NCBI RefSeq assembly: GCF_005145045.1
Contig: NZ_CP039691.1
Coordinates: 2,306,001-2,370,000, forward strand
DNA: 64,000 bases
From: Agrobacterium larrymoorei
GTDB taxonomy: Bacteria; Pseudomonadota; Alphaproteobacteria; Rhizobiales; Rhizobiaceae
Reading direction: 5' to 3'
Positions 42,043 to 51,046 of this stretch are shown here, piece by piece. The notes under the pieces were generated by a model. It was not told the origin of the DNA. It was given only the letters and a program-made list of their open reading frames with translations, and did not search any database. The position numbers and the translations under genes were made by a program. The first letter of the stretch is position 1. Each line of letters begins with the position of its first letter.

Positions 42043-43569
42043 TCACGCTTCCGCTACGGCGGGCTTCTCCTCCGCTGCCATGGGAAGCCGAACGTTCTTC
42101 AGCATGATGGCTGCGATGAGACCGATGACGGCGGTGGCGGCGGCAGCGAGGAAGAGCGGTGTGAACGCCCCGGCATAGAGGTTTGCGACAGCGCTCTGGG
42201 ACGCTGCGGGGAGCTCCGCCAGCATCTTCGGCGTCAGCTCCTGGATCTTGCCGACGCCCGGAATATCCCCGCCGACACCCTTCAGATTGGAGGAAATCAC
42301 CGCGCCATAGATGGAAATGGCAATCGCCGCGCCGCCCATGCGGGTCAGCGAAACCGCACCGCTGGCTGCGCCAACATCCGACTTGGAAGCGGAATTCTGC
42401 ACGCCGATAATCGGCGCCTGCTGGCCAAGGCCAACGCCCATTCCCTGCAACAGCATCAACAGCGCGATGATGGGGAGCGGTGTGCCTGCGTGAACCTGCG
42501 AGAAGCAGACCATGGCGACAAGCGCAATCGACATGCTGATGACCGAGAACGGCTTATAGCTGCCGGTGATTGAAATCAGACGGCCTGCCGTCAGCGAGCC
42601 CATGACGATACCGCCGGTAACGGCGATGAAGAACAGGCCCGCCGAAGATGGCGACAGGCCCGTGGTGGTCTGCAGGAACAGCGCATAATAATTGACCATG
42701 CCGATACCGAGGCCGCCGGCGACCAGCGAGATGATCATGAGCAAGGGGAAGGTCGAATCCTTGAACAGGCGTAGCGGAACGATGGGCTCCGGCGCCCTCT
42801 TTTCCACCTGCACCCAGAGCGTGGCGGTAATGATGGCGAAAGCCACGATGGCAAGGCTCTGCCATGCAAAGAGCGAGCCGAACAGTTCCGAGCTATCTGC
42901 CCAGAGTACGACGCTGGAGATGGTAGCGGCGAGCAGAATGGCACCGATATAATCGATTTTCGGCTGACGATCCGGACGGCGGTAAGGCAGCAGGAAAGCA
43001 AGACCGGCAATGACGAGAATGCCGATGGGCAGGTTGATGAGGAAGATGGAACGCCAGCCGAAGAGATCGCTCATTGTGCCGCCAAGGATGGGCCCGACGC
43101 TGCCCGACGCCATGATGACGAGGCTGGAATAGCTCTGATAGCGCGCTCTTTCACGCGGTGCGAAAAGATCGGCATTGACCGAGAAGATCGACACCATGAT
43201 GCCGCCGCCGCCAAGACCCTGAAGCACGCGGGCGGCAATCAGCGAGTTCATGGACCATGCCAGACCACAGGCCAGCGAGCCCAGCGTGAAGATGACGATG
43301 GCGGAAATCATCACATATTTGCGGCCAAAAAGATCGCCCAGCTTGCCATAGACGGGCATCACGGCGCTGGTGGCCAACAGATAGGCAGAGCCGATCCAGC
43401 CGAAGCGTTCCAGAGCGCCGAATTCACCGACAATCGTTGGCAATGCAGTGGAAACGATCTGGTTATCCAGCGTCGCCATGAACATGGCAAACATCAAAAA
43501 GAAGAAAACAACAAGCCTGCGTCTAGGATCCGCAACAAGGGGAGCCGCAGGCGTAACCGACATATCCAT
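42043..43569 (-). CDS. MFS multidrug efflux pump, DHA2 (EmrB/QacA) type
   Basis: A 508-residue inner-membrane drug/proton antiporter with 14 predicted helices. DHA2 motifs: LDNQIVSTALPTIVGEF (motif D1), GKLGDLFGRKYVM (motif A), ARVLQGLGGGGIM (motif B) and SGSVGPILGGTMSDLFGWRSIFLINLPIG (motif C and the DHA2 loop). No membrane-fusion partner gene is nearby, so QacA-like rather than EmrAB is likely. Divergent from a MarR gene that probably represses it. Confidence 0.93.
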   Translation of the reverse strand: MDMSVTPAAPLVADPRRRLVVFFFLMFAMFMATLDNQIVSTALPTIVGEFGALERFGWIGSAYLLATSAVMPVYGKLGDLFGRKYVMISAIVIFTLGSLACGLAWSMNSLIAARVLQGLGGGGIMVSIFSVNADLFAPRERARYQSYSSLVIMASGSVGPILGGTMSDLFGWRSIFLINLPIGILVIAGLAFLLPYRRPDRQPKIDYIGAILLAATISSVVLWADSSELFGSLFAWQSLAIVAFAIITATLWVQVEKRAPEPIVPLRLFKDSTFPLLMIISLVAGGLGIGMVNYYALFLQTTTGLSPSSAGLFFIAVTGGIVMGSLTAGRLISITGSYKPFSVISMSIALVAMVCFSQVHAGTPLPIIALLMLLQGMGVGLGQQAPIIGVQNSASKSDVGAASGAVSLTRMGGAAIAISIYGAVISSNLKGVGGDIPGVGKIQELTPKMLAELPAASQSAVANLYAGAFTPLFLAAAATAVIGLIAAIMLKNVRLPMAAEEKPAVAEA

Positions 43570-43597
43570 GGGAAGAGTCTCGCGCTTGACGCTTCAA

Positions 43598-43626
43598 TTT
43601 ATGTGCCTTTAGCATATATATGTCAA
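43598..43626 (-). promoter_or_regulatory. Promoter/operator of the MFS gene
   Basis: On the minus strand TTGACA (43626-43621), 17 bases, CATAAA (43603-43598). The palindrome CATATATATG (43613-43622) overlaps the -35 and spacer, where a MarR dimer would block the polymerase. Confidence 0.65.
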
Positions 43627-43683
43627 TGGCATGTTTCGTGACATTCTGTTAAGGTGCCGTGAGACGACAACTTGGGGGAAGGA

Positions 43684-44223
43684 ATGAACGATCAGCCACG
43701 CATTTCCGCACAGGAGCCAGATGTGCGAGAAGACAACGTGCTGGCCATCAGCCACACGATGACGCGGATGCGCATCATGATCGGTCGGCGTGTGATCGGT
43801 CGCATGGCCATCGCCAAGCTGGCGCCGGGGCTGGAGCTTTCGCATATCGATGTGCTGGACGTGGTGAAACGCGCAACCGGCGATGTGACCGTGGGCGCCA
43901 TTGCCGACTCCATGCGGATCGATCCTTCACGCGGCAGCCGTGTCGTGGCGGAAATGGTTGGACGCGGGCTTTTGCAGCGAGAGGTTTCGCAGGAGGATGG
44001 AAGGCGCAGCATCATCGGCGTTACGCCCTTGGGCGAAAGCATTCTGGCGGAAATGCGCGACGCCAAGATCGGCATCATACGTGATGTCGTTGGCGACTGG
44101 GCGGAAGACGATATTGCCAGTTTCGCCCGCCTCTATGACCGCTTCGTGGACCGCTTCGAAAAGCGCCTCACTCCCGATGCCAACAGCCAGTGTGCCGCCG
44201 CAAGGGAGAGTGAGGCGAAGTAG
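43684..44223 (+). CDS. MarR-family regulator of the efflux pump
   Basis: A 179-residue winged-helix protein. ATG at 43684 (MNDQPRISA) has GGGGAAGGA upstream; the TTG 12 bases earlier is unlikely. LSHIDVLDVVKRA, VGAIADSMRIDPSRGSRVVAEMVGRGLL and the wing VSQEDGRRS are the MarR core. Divergent from the MFS gene at 43569 with a 114-base shared region, so it is the likely repressor. Confidence 0.9.
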   Translation: MNDQPRISAQEPDVREDNVLAISHTMTRMRIMIGRRVIGRMAIAKLAPGLELSHIDVLDVVKRATGDVTVGAIADSMRIDPSRGSRVVAEMVGRGLLQREVSQEDGRRSIIGVTPLGESILAEMRDAKIGIIRDVVGDWAEDDIASFARLYDRFVDRFEKRLTPDANSQCAAARESEAK

Positions 44224-44256
44224 GCGGGAGATGGACAGCCCCGCCTGTTCGTAAAA

Positions 44257-44433
44257 TCAGAGTTGAGCTTTCGAGTGACGCGGTGTTTCCGCAATTCTGC
44301 TGACCCTGCCCTCACCCGTCACGCCCTTGGGCTTCCAGCGCTCCACCTGCCGTGCCGAGAGCAAAACGGCGATTGCAAAGCCCGCATAAACGGGCGAAGC
44401 CAGCGCATCCAGAACCATATTGTGATTGGTCAT
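44257..44433 (-). CDS. Small single-pass membrane protein under FNR/FixK-type control
   Basis: A 58-residue frame with a very strong ribosome site (GGAGGGG, seven bases before the ATG at 44433). MTNHNMVLDALASPVY leads into one membrane helix (AGFAIAVLLSA, about 17-27), then RQVERWKPKG and a polar, basic tail of about 20 residues. No family recognised. A class II FNR-type promoter sits at the right distance (44463-44503), so expression under low oxygen is predicted. It lies downstream of the GGDEF gene in the same direction, but the 185-base gap and its own promoter argue for a separate unit. Confidence 0.7.
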   Translation of the reverse strand: MTNHNMVLDALASPVYAGFAIAVLLSARQVERWKPKGVTGEGRVSRIAETPRHSKAQL

Positions 44434-44462
44434 GTTGACCCCTCCATCGCTTCGATGAAGGC

Positions 44463-44503
44463 AGTCTAGCCGCGGCGAACGGACTGAACTTGACCGAGAT
44501 CAA
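44463..44503 (-). promoter_or_regulatory. FNR/FixK-type box with -10 at class II spacing
   Basis: TTGACCGAGATCAA (44490-44503) differs from TTGAT-N4-ATCAA at one arm base. TAGACT (44468-44463 on the minus strand) has its centre 31 bases from the box centre, which puts transcription start near 44455 and the box at about -41.5, as in class II FNR promoters. The small gene's ATG is about 22 bases further. Confidence 0.65.
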
Positions 44504-44618
44504 GCCGGTAGAAGGGCGATTTGACGCAGGCTGTGCTTTGATGTCGGCAAGATTTTCGACGCAGCAGGCCACAAAAATCATTCCCCGGCTCTCCGCCGCC
44601 GAGTTTCCAAACAGACTC

Positions 44619-46076
44619 TTAGATACCAGCGCCGCTGAGGTTCTGGTTTTCAAAAACGCGGATGCTGTTGCGACCGCTTTTCTTTGCCTGATACATGGCA
44701 GCATCGGCCTTTGCGAGAAGGCTTTCCGGTGTCTCGCCATCCGAAGGGTAGAAGGCCGTGCCGGAAGAACAGGTGACGCTGATCGAGCCGGTTTCCAGCG
44801 GAATCGGCTGGCCTGCAAGGCCACGTATTTCCTCCAGCCGCGCCAGAATACCCGCCTCGTCATGTCTTGGATTGCTGAAGATGATGGCGAATTCATCACC
44901 CCCCAGTCGCACGGCAATATCGGATGCGCGAATACAGCTGGAGATCCGCTCTGCCACGCAGCGCAGAACTTCGTCGCCGGTGGCGTGTCCATAGACATCG
45001 TTGATCTGCTTGAAATTATCGAGATCGATATAGGTGATCGCGACAAGGCGGCTCTCGCGCTTGGCCTCATGCAGCGCCCGGCGGAACTGGCTCCAGAACA
45101 GGTTGCGATTGGACAGGCCCGTCAGCGGATCGTGATGGGCCATGAAATGCACCCGGTCTTCGGCGCGGCGGCGGTCGATGGCGATACCGGCGATATTGGT
45201 CGCCATATCGATGATTTCCTTCTCCAGCTCCGAAGGCATCCGCACGGTTCCCGAATAAAGCGCGAAGGTGCCGAGCAGCACGCCGTTATTACCGGTAATC
45301 GGTGTGGACCAGCAGGAGCGAAGCCCGTGGCGCATCACGATCTCGACGAAATCTTCCCAGAGCGGATCCTGAAACGTATCGCTGACATAAACCGCCTCGC
45401 GCCGCCATGCAGCCGTTCCGCAGGAGCCGACTTTCGGGCCAACGGCAACGCCATCCACCAGCGAAACATAGCTTTCCGGCAGGGTTGGCGCAGCCCCGTG
45501 GCGCAGCCGCGCGGTCTTGTCATCCAAAAGAAGAACGGAACCCCGGACATTGTCCAGCAAGCGCTCCACCGTGCGGACCAGTGCATCCAGCACCGCTGGC
45601 AGCGGCTCGCCATGCACGATCATTTCCAGCAGGCTTGCATGGCTCTTGCGCAGCGTTTCCTGCCGTTTGGCAGCGGTAATATCGCGCGAAATGCCTGCAA
45701 GGCCAATGATAGCGCCCGCCTCGTCCCGCACGGGTATACGCGTGCCGGAATACCAGCGCACGCTACCCTCCGGCCCGACGACGCGCTGTTCCGCATTGTA
45801 AAGCCCCACGCCCTTGGCCATGATGCCCTGATCCATCTCATGTATGCGCCGCGCAGTCTCGCCGGAGGTGAGATCGAAGATCGATAGTCTGCGACCCTTT
45901 ATGTAATCCTTGTCGTGCCCCAGACAGGCAAGGGCTGCCGCGTTCATATAGGTGTAGTATCCCTCACGGTCCTTGATGAAGACCATTTCAGGAATATTGT
46001 CCAACAGGTAAGTCAAACGACTGTCGAGTGTGTCAGAGACAAGTATGTCCAGCAAAGGATCTTGTACTCTGGACAT
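44619..46076 (-). CDS. PAS-GAF-GGDEF diguanylate cyclase
   Basis: A 485-residue cytosolic protein starting at MSRVQDPLLDIL, with AGGG upstream. PAS domain about 20-140 (LDNIPEMVFIKDREGYYTYMN), GAF domain about 155-305, GGDEF domain about 320-480 with an intact LGGDEF active site and D-x-L-T opening (HHDPLTGLSN). No EAL domain. Two sensor domains suggest redox, light or small-ligand control of c-di-GMP synthesis. R-x-x-D inhibitory site about five residues before GGDEF reads RASD. Confidence 0.93.
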   Translation of the reverse strand: MSRVQDPLLDILVSDTLDSRLTYLLDNIPEMVFIKDREGYYTYMNAAALACLGHDKDYIKGRRLSIFDLTSGETARRIHEMDQGIMAKGVGLYNAEQRVVGPEGSVRWYSGTRIPVRDEAGAIIGLAGISRDITAAKRQETLRKSHASLLEMIVHGEPLPAVLDALVRTVERLLDNVRGSVLLLDDKTARLRHGAAPTLPESYVSLVDGVAVGPKVGSCGTAAWRREAVYVSDTFQDPLWEDFVEIVMRHGLRSCWSTPITGNNGVLLGTFALYSGTVRMPSELEKEIIDMATNIAGIAIDRRRAEDRVHFMAHHDPLTGLSNRNLFWSQFRRALHEAKRESRLVAITYIDLDNFKQINDVYGHATGDEVLRCVAERISSCIRASDIAVRLGGDEFAIIFSNPRHDEAGILARLEEIRGLAGQPIPLETGSISVTCSSGTAFYPSDGETPESLLAKADAAMYQAKKSGRNSIRVFENQNLSGAGI

Positions 46077-46430
46077 GCGAATGCCCTGTTCCTCACGCAT
46101 TGCGCAAGCGCCCCCAAAAAACACGGTCCCTATCCGCTATCGCCCAATCAGCGGAGCATTATCATCATTCTGGACAATTCAACTGCGCCCATAATGAAGC
46201 ACATTTGCTTATGCTCAATTAATATATTCTACAACAGTCTCACTATCCGTAAATATATCCCGAATTGGGACTGTCTCGAAATTGCAACCTCAAATACATA
46301 TTTCATTAGCATTCGGCAATTGAAAGCTACGCATAATTCAGAAAAAATCATCGAAAACCCCTTTCCTCAAGCCTTTCGTTTCTTGGCAAGCAAATCTAGT
46401 TTGCGTGCAGCATAGGAAGGGGCTTCGAGA
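46077..46430. other. Intergenic region of 354 bases between divergent genes
   Basis: AT-rich region between the cyclase and glutathione-transferase starts, so it must carry both promoters. GCAAA-TCTAG-TTTGC (46390-46404), a perfect short dyad, lies 26 bases before the transferase gene; TTGGCA at 46383-46388 may be its -35. No coding frame with a ribosome site. Confidence 0.6.
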
Positions 46431-47090
46431 ATGCTGACAATTTATGGAGTATATCGTTCACGCGCCACACGCACGCTGTGGCTTGCTGGCGAACTGGGTA
46501 TTGAATTCAAACATGTGCCAGTCATTCAGGCGCGCCGCGTGGCAGACCCGCTGGCAGTAGATGCGCCGCTCAACACGCTGACACCTTCCTATCTTGCCGT
46601 GAACCCCATGGGCACTATTCCCTGCATCGATGATGAGGGCATGGTTCTGTATGAATCCATGGCAATCAGCCTTTATCTTGCCCGCAAGCATGGCGGAGCG
46701 CTGGCGCCTGCCGATCTGGCGGAAGATGCGCATATGATGCAGTGGTCCTTCTTCGCGGCAACCGAGATCGAGGCGAATGCGCTGAAAATCTCGTCAACCT
46801 TTGCAGAAGGACTGGGAGACAGCGAAACCGGCAAGGCCGTGATCGAAGTGGCAGCCCGTATGTTGCGCCGCCCCTTCCGCGTGCTGGAACAGCACCTCTC
46901 GGACAAGGAGTATCTGGTTGGCGACCGCTTTACCGTGGCGGATATCAATGCTGCGGAAGTGGTTCGCTATGCCCACGCGCACGCCCCATTGTTCGACGCG
47001 CACCCTGCCGTCAAAGCATGGCTGGAACGCTGCCAGGCCCGCCCGGCATTCAAGGCCATGTGGGATGCCCGCACGGCAGAACCTGCCTGA
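46431..47090 (+). CDS. Glutathione S-transferase
   Basis: A 219-residue cytosolic enzyme. N-terminal thioredoxin-like domain (1-82) with [20 protein letters not shown], the cis-Pro turn [13 protein letters not shown] and [11 protein letters not shown] (glutathione-binding E-S). C-terminal helical domain (90-215) has [19 protein letters not shown] (the N-capping box of the fold). AGGAAGGGG precedes the start region. Three bases separate its stop from the convergent asparaginase gene. Confidence 0.92.
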   Translation: MLTIYGVYRSRATRTLWLAGELGIEFKHVPVIQARRVADPLAVDAPLNTLTPSYLAVNPMGTIPCIDDEGMVLYESMAISLYLARKHGGALAPADLAEDAHMMQWSFFAATEIEANALKISSTFAEGLGDSETGKAVIEVAARMLRRPFRVLEQHLSDKEYLVGDRFTVADINAAEVVRYAHAHAPLFDAHPAVKAWLERCQARPAFKAMWDARTAEPA

Positions 47091-47093
47091 TAT

Positions 47094-48098
47094 TTAAGAG
47101 AGGGCTGACGTCACTCTGATATCGCCGACATGGATGCCGTTCCAGTTCTTCATGGAGCGGTTTGCCATGGAGAGAAGCGCTGCCTGTTCGGCGCTGTCCT
47201 TTTCGAAGTAGCGCGCCAGAAGCGCTGCAATCATTGCTTCGGCGGCGCGCGTGGTGCCGTCCTCGCATTTTACCGCAATGGAAATGCCCTGCTCTGGCAG
47301 CACACCGACGAATACGCCTTCCGCGCCCGTCTTGGCGAAGATCTTGCCGGGTGCGATTTCCATCAGCTTCGTGCAGGTGCGGCCCGTGCCCGCAACATAG
47401 AATGGCTCCGCCATGCAGGCATCGATCAGGCGGCGCGAGGCCTTGGCGCGCACAGGCTCCAGTCCTTGACCTGTCGCCATCTTCGCAAAGCCATGCGCCA
47501 AAGCCTTCAGCGGCACTGCGTAAGTGGGGATGGAGCAGCCGTCCACGCCGCAATTATCCTGCGCAATCGCCGTGCCTGTCAGGCGTTCCATCGTGGTGCG
47601 GATTTCGCGCTGCAAGGGATGTTCGTAATTCACATATCCCTTCGTCTCGATGTCGTTATGGCAGCAGGCGCAGATGAAGCCGGAATGCTTGCCGGAGCAG
47701 TTGTTGTGCAGCGCGGTCGGCTTGTCCATCCCACGCGCCTGCTGGATCAACGCCTTCTGGTCCAGCGACCAGTGCGCGCCGCATTCCAGCGTCTCCACAT
47801 CCTTGCCCGCCCGCGCCAGCATCGAGGCCGCCAATTCCACATGCGCATCTTCGCCCGAATGCGAGGCACAGGAAAGTGCAAGCTCGCGATTGCCGAAGCC
47901 ATAGGCATCCGCGGCACCGCTTTCGACAAGAAACAGCGCCTGCATTGCCTTGCAGGCCGAACGCGGGAAGACGCCGCTTTCCACATCGCCAGCGGCAAAC
48001 AGGGTCTTGCCATTTCCATCCACCACCACCGCCATGCCCTTATGGCGGCTTTCGACGAGATTTCCGCGCGTGACTTCTACGGTAACGGGGTTGTGCAT
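47094..48098 (-). CDS. L-asparaginase II of the Rhizobium etli (class 3) type
   Basis: A 334-residue enzyme starting at MHNPVTVEVTRG. It lacks the motifs of E. coli AnsA/AnsB and instead has PRSACKAMQ (catalytic Ser47 and Lys50), ALSCASHSGE, NNCSGKHSGF and DNCGVDGCSIP, in which two Cys and a Lys bind zinc, and KTGAEG with a second active Lys. These match the inducible R. etli enzyme ReAV. Converts asparagine to aspartate and ammonia. Divergent from the DUF3750 gene with a 54-base gap. Confidence 0.93.
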   Translation of the reverse strand: MHNPVTVEVTRGNLVESRHKGMAVVVDGNGKTLFAAGDVESGVFPRSACKAMQALFLVESGAADAYGFGNRELALSCASHSGEDAHVELAASMLARAGKDVETLECGAHWSLDQKALIQQARGMDKPTALHNNCSGKHSGFICACCHNDIETKGYVNYEHPLQREIRTTMERLTGTAIAQDNCGVDGCSIPTYAVPLKALAHGFAKMATGQGLEPVRAKASRRLIDACMAEPFYVAGTGRTCTKLMEIAPGKIFAKTGAEGVFVGVLPEQGISIAVKCEDGTTRAAEAMIAALLARYFEKDSAEQAALLSMANRSMKNWNGIHVGDIRVTSALS

Positions 48099-48152
48099 GC
48101 TGCTGGCCTCAAAAAATTCGAAATTGCGACTGTTCTTACCTAAATCAGCCGC

Positions 48153-48953
48153 ATGATGCACGGGGCCATCTCATTGAAATTTGCCAAACGGTTTTTCGCT
48201 GTCGTCTTCATCATCTATCTCCTGCCCGCTCTGGCCTCCGCCGGATTATGGGCCATGAAGGAGCACCCAACGGGCTATCGCAACGCGCGCTGGTCTTCCG
48301 CGGGCATTCTGCCGGAAGCGCCCGCAGACAAACCGGCTGCGATCTACATCTATTCAGCCATGACCGGCGGCTTCAAAGGCTCCATCGCCAGCCATGCATG
48401 GATCGTCATGAAGCCGGAAAATGCCACGAGCTACGAGCGTTACGACAAGGTCGGCTGGGGCACGCCCATTCGCCGCAACGCCTATGCGCCAGACGCCTAC
48501 TGGTATTCCAACATGCCGCGCAAGGTACTGGAACTGCATGGCGACGAGGCCGAAAGGCTGATCCCGAAAATACAGAAAGCGATTGCGGATTATCCCTATG
48601 GCAAGGCTGGCGGATACCGCATCTATCCCGGCCCGAACTCCAATACCTTCGTCGCCCATGTGCTGCGCAGCGTGCCGGAGCTTGGCGTGGTCTTGCCACC
48701 GGATGCGGTGGGCCGCGATTATTTGCCCAATGGTGAGTTCTTCCACATTGCCGATGACTGGAAGGATGCGAGCTTCTCGCTGGGCGGCTTCTTCGGCGTT
48801 TCTCTGGGCGCGCGCAGTGGCTTCGAGGTGAACTTCCTCGGCCTCGTTGCCGGTCTGGATATTCAGCACCCCGGCCTCAAAATCCCCGGTCTTGGGTATT
48901 TCGGCGTCAATTCCTTCGAGCCTGCGCCGGAGCGAAAGCCGGTTTCGGCTTAA
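48153..48953 (+). CDS. DUF3750 membrane-anchored protein
   Basis: A 266-residue protein with one N-terminal helix (about 10-32) acting as anchor or signal. DUF3750 body: AIYIYSAMTGGFKGSIASHAWIVMKP, YDKVGWGTPIRRNAYAPDAYWY and GPNSNTFVAHVLRSVPELG, a likely His/Cys-free enzyme-like domain of unknown activity. Its TAA overlaps the stop of the convergent ClC gene within TTAA. Confidence 0.88.
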   Translation: MMHGAISLKFAKRFFAVVFIIYLLPALASAGLWAMKEHPTGYRNARWSSAGILPEAPADKPAAIYIYSAMTGGFKGSIASHAWIVMKPENATSYERYDKVGWGTPIRRNAYAPDAYWYSNMPRKVLELHGDEAERLIPKIQKAIADYPYGKAGGYRIYPGPNSNTFVAHVLRSVPELGVVLPPDAVGRDYLPNGEFFHIADDWKDASFSLGGFFGVSLGARSGFEVNFLGLVAGLDIQHPGLKIPGLGYFGVNSFEPAPERKPVSA

Positions 48954-50320
48954 GCGCCTGTTTCCGGCGCACGCGGATGGCTGGCCCGCTTGGCCCTTAT
49001 CCCTTGCGCGATAAAGACACGCGACAGGCCATGATAGAGCGGCTCCGCTGAAATCAGGCGTGACGTGCCATAGCCGAGCATGGATGCGGCCATGATGGCG
49101 ATGACGCCATCATGATTGCCGGTCATTTCCAGAATGATGACGAATGCCGTCATCGGTGCCTGCACCACGCCCGCGAAATATCCTGCCATTCCGAGGATTG
49201 CGCCGAGCCCGATGCTGGTGCCGAGTACGCTTGAGACGGTGCTGCCAAAACCCGCGCCGACGGACAGCGACGGCGCAAAAATGCCGCCCGGGATGCCCGA
49301 CATCATGGCGAGGAAGGTGCTAGCGAGCTTTTCAAGGAAGTAAAGCGATGGCGCTGCTTCTCCCTCGATGGCTGCGCGCGCCTGTTCATAGCCCGTGCCG
49401 AATGTTGCGCCGCCGGTGGCGACACCGATGATGGCCGAAGCGAGCCCGCAGATACCCGCCACGATCAGCATACGCTTCAGCGGAACCGTGTGTGCCCAGC
49501 GGCGGACGCGCTGCGAGACCCTGAGAGCGCCCGCGCTGAACAGCGCGCCGAAAAGTCCGCCGCCAATGCCGCAGATGACGACAAGGCCCCAATCGGCCGC
49601 CGACTGCATCAGCACTGTGCTCGTACCGAAATAGGTGTAGCTGCCGACCAGCCCGAGCGAGGCCATGCCGGACAGGATGACGGCCGTCAGCACCAGCCCG
49701 TTGGCGCGCGATTCGTAGGTGCGGCTCATCTCCTCGATGGCGAAGACGATACCCGCAAGCGGCGTATTGAAGGCCGCCGCGATACCAGCCGCCGATCCGG
49801 CCAGGATCAATCCCCTCGCCTGTGCCATGCCGCCAATGCGCGCCGCCTGTAACATGATCGAGGCCCCGACCTGCACCGTCGGCCCTTCGCGACCGATGGA
49901 TGCGCCCGATAGCAGGCCCGCAATCGTCAGTACGATTTTCCCGACGGCAAGCTTCAGCGACAGCAGCCGCGAACGATCCTCATCATCATGAAAGTGCCGG
50001 GCGGCGATGGCCTGCGGAATACCACTTCCGCCGGAATTCGGGAAGACAACCATGGCCAGCCACGCGCAGAGCATGAAGCCGAGCGGTGTGATGATGAGCG
50101 GAAGCAGAAAGGTCCACTCTCCAGACGTCGTGGTTGACAGGAAAAGGTGCTGCGCCCAATCCGCCGCCTTGGCAAAACCAACGCTGATGATGCCAACCGC
50201 CAGAGCACCGATCCAGAACACGGCACGCGGTTTCCAGATGCGCCAGGAACCCCAGACGACACGGGAGCGACGCACCATTTTCATTTTCTTGTATTTGGCA
50301 GGCATTGAGGGTCCAGACAT
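48950..50320 (-). CDS. ClC-family chloride/proton antiporter
   Basis: A 456-residue inner-membrane protein. Ion path motifs GGSGIPQAI, GREGPTVQVGASI (gating Glu) and the later IPGGIFAPSLSVGAGFG with its conserved Ser/Gly are present. FAIEEMSR carries the proton-transfer Glu, so exchange rather than channel activity is expected. No CBS domains at the C-terminus. Single gene, starting 140 bases from the divergent antitoxin gene. Confidence 0.93.
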   Translation of the reverse strand: MSGPSMPAKYKKMKMVRRSRVVWGSWRIWKPRAVFWIGALAVGIISVGFAKAADWAQHLFLSTTTSGEWTFLLPLIITPLGFMLCAWLAMVVFPNSGGSGIPQAIAARHFHDDEDRSRLLSLKLAVGKIVLTIAGLLSGASIGREGPTVQVGASIMLQAARIGGMAQARGLILAGSAAGIAAAFNTPLAGIVFAIEEMSRTYESRANGLVLTAVILSGMASLGLVGSYTYFGTSTVLMQSAADWGLVVICGIGGGLFGALFSAGALRVSQRVRRWAHTVPLKRMLIVAGICGLASAIIGVATGGATFGTGYEQARAAIEGEAAPSLYFLEKLASTFLAMMSGIPGGIFAPSLSVGAGFGSTVSSVLGTSIGLGAILGMAGYFAGVVQAPMTAFVIILEMTGNHDGVIAIMAASMLGYGTSRLISAEPLYHGLSRVFIAQGIRAKRASHPRAPETGA

Positions 50321-50459
50321 TTTTTTGTTCGGCTAAATGACGCGCGTCAGGAATAGCTCGTTATCTGCCCCCCTTCCGGTGATTACAACCGTGTCTTTGA
50401 CATTTGTCGAGAAAAGGAAGAGGATGGCGCATCGCATTTGCAATGCAGGAGACGAACCC

Positions 50460-50747
50460 ATGAGCAAACACATAAAAACCGCCAGCTTGCCTTCGCTCCG
50501 CGTCGAGCCGGAATTTCGCGACAAGGCTGAAAGTGTTCTGCGAGAAGGTGAGACGCTTTCCAGCTTTATCGAAGGGGCGGTCCGCAAGCAGGTGGAAATC
50601 CGCAAATCGCAAGCGGAGTTTATTGCGCGTGGGTTGGCGGCAAGAGAAGACGCAAAGCGGACCGGGATTTATTACACCGCAGATGAAGTTCTTGGCGAAC
50701 TCAAAGCCATGTTAGATGCAAAACTTGCTGAAGATAACAAACAGTGA
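50460..50747 (+). CDS. YlcI/YnfO-type antitoxin
   Basis: A 95-residue protein starting at MSKHIKTASLPSLRVE with AGGAG upstream. A short N-terminal strand plus helix (RVEPEFRDKAESVL, LSSFIEGAVRKQVEIRKSQAEF) resembles a ribbon-helix-helix antitoxin; the acidic tail contains YTADEVLGELKAMLDAKLAED, a toxin-binding helix as in RelB. Stop and toxin start overlap by four bases (GTGA). Confidence 0.83.
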   Translation: MSKHIKTASLPSLRVEPEFRDKAESVLREGETLSSFIEGAVRKQVEIRKSQAEFIARGLAAREDAKRTGIYYTADEVLGELKAMLDAKLAEDNKQ

Positions 50748-51043
50748 CGTATCAAATATTTCTTGCCGAAAAAGCGCGCGACGATATTACGCGCCTGTAC
50801 AGATATCTTCTGGATTACGATAAGTACGCTGCGAAGCGTGCATACACTGCCATCGAAAAGGGAATCCGCGCTCTTAGCGATTTTCCGATGAGTTGCCGTA
50901 AAGCAGATTCCGACAATCCTTTTTTGCGTGAACTCATTATTCCCTTCGGCTCAGCAGGATATGTGGTTCTGTTCGAAATCGAATCCTCGGAACGGATCAC
51001 TATACTCGCGATCCGCCACCAACGCGAAGACGACTATCACTGA
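50744..51043 (+). CDS. RelE/ParE-family toxin
   Basis: A 99-residue toxin read from GTG at 50744. YQIFLAEKARDDITRLYRYLL opens the fold and the C-terminal YVVLFEIESSERITILAIRHQREDDY is the conserved RelE/ParE sheet, ending with the R-H-Q-R-E-x-D tail. Coupled to the antitoxin by the overlapping start. Mode of poisoning (gyrase or ribosome) not decidable. Convergent with betA, three bases apart. Confidence 0.9.
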   Translation: MTYQIFLAEKARDDITRLYRYLLDYDKYAAKRAYTAIEKGIRALSDFPMSCRKADSDNPFLRELIIPFGSAGYVVLFEIESSERITILAIRHQREDDYH

Positions 51044-51046
51044 CCC

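Noticed and set aside
44263..44469. Plus-strand frame overlapping the small membrane-protein gene
   Set aside because: It lacks a ribosome site and shows no helix or family pattern; the opposite strand has both.
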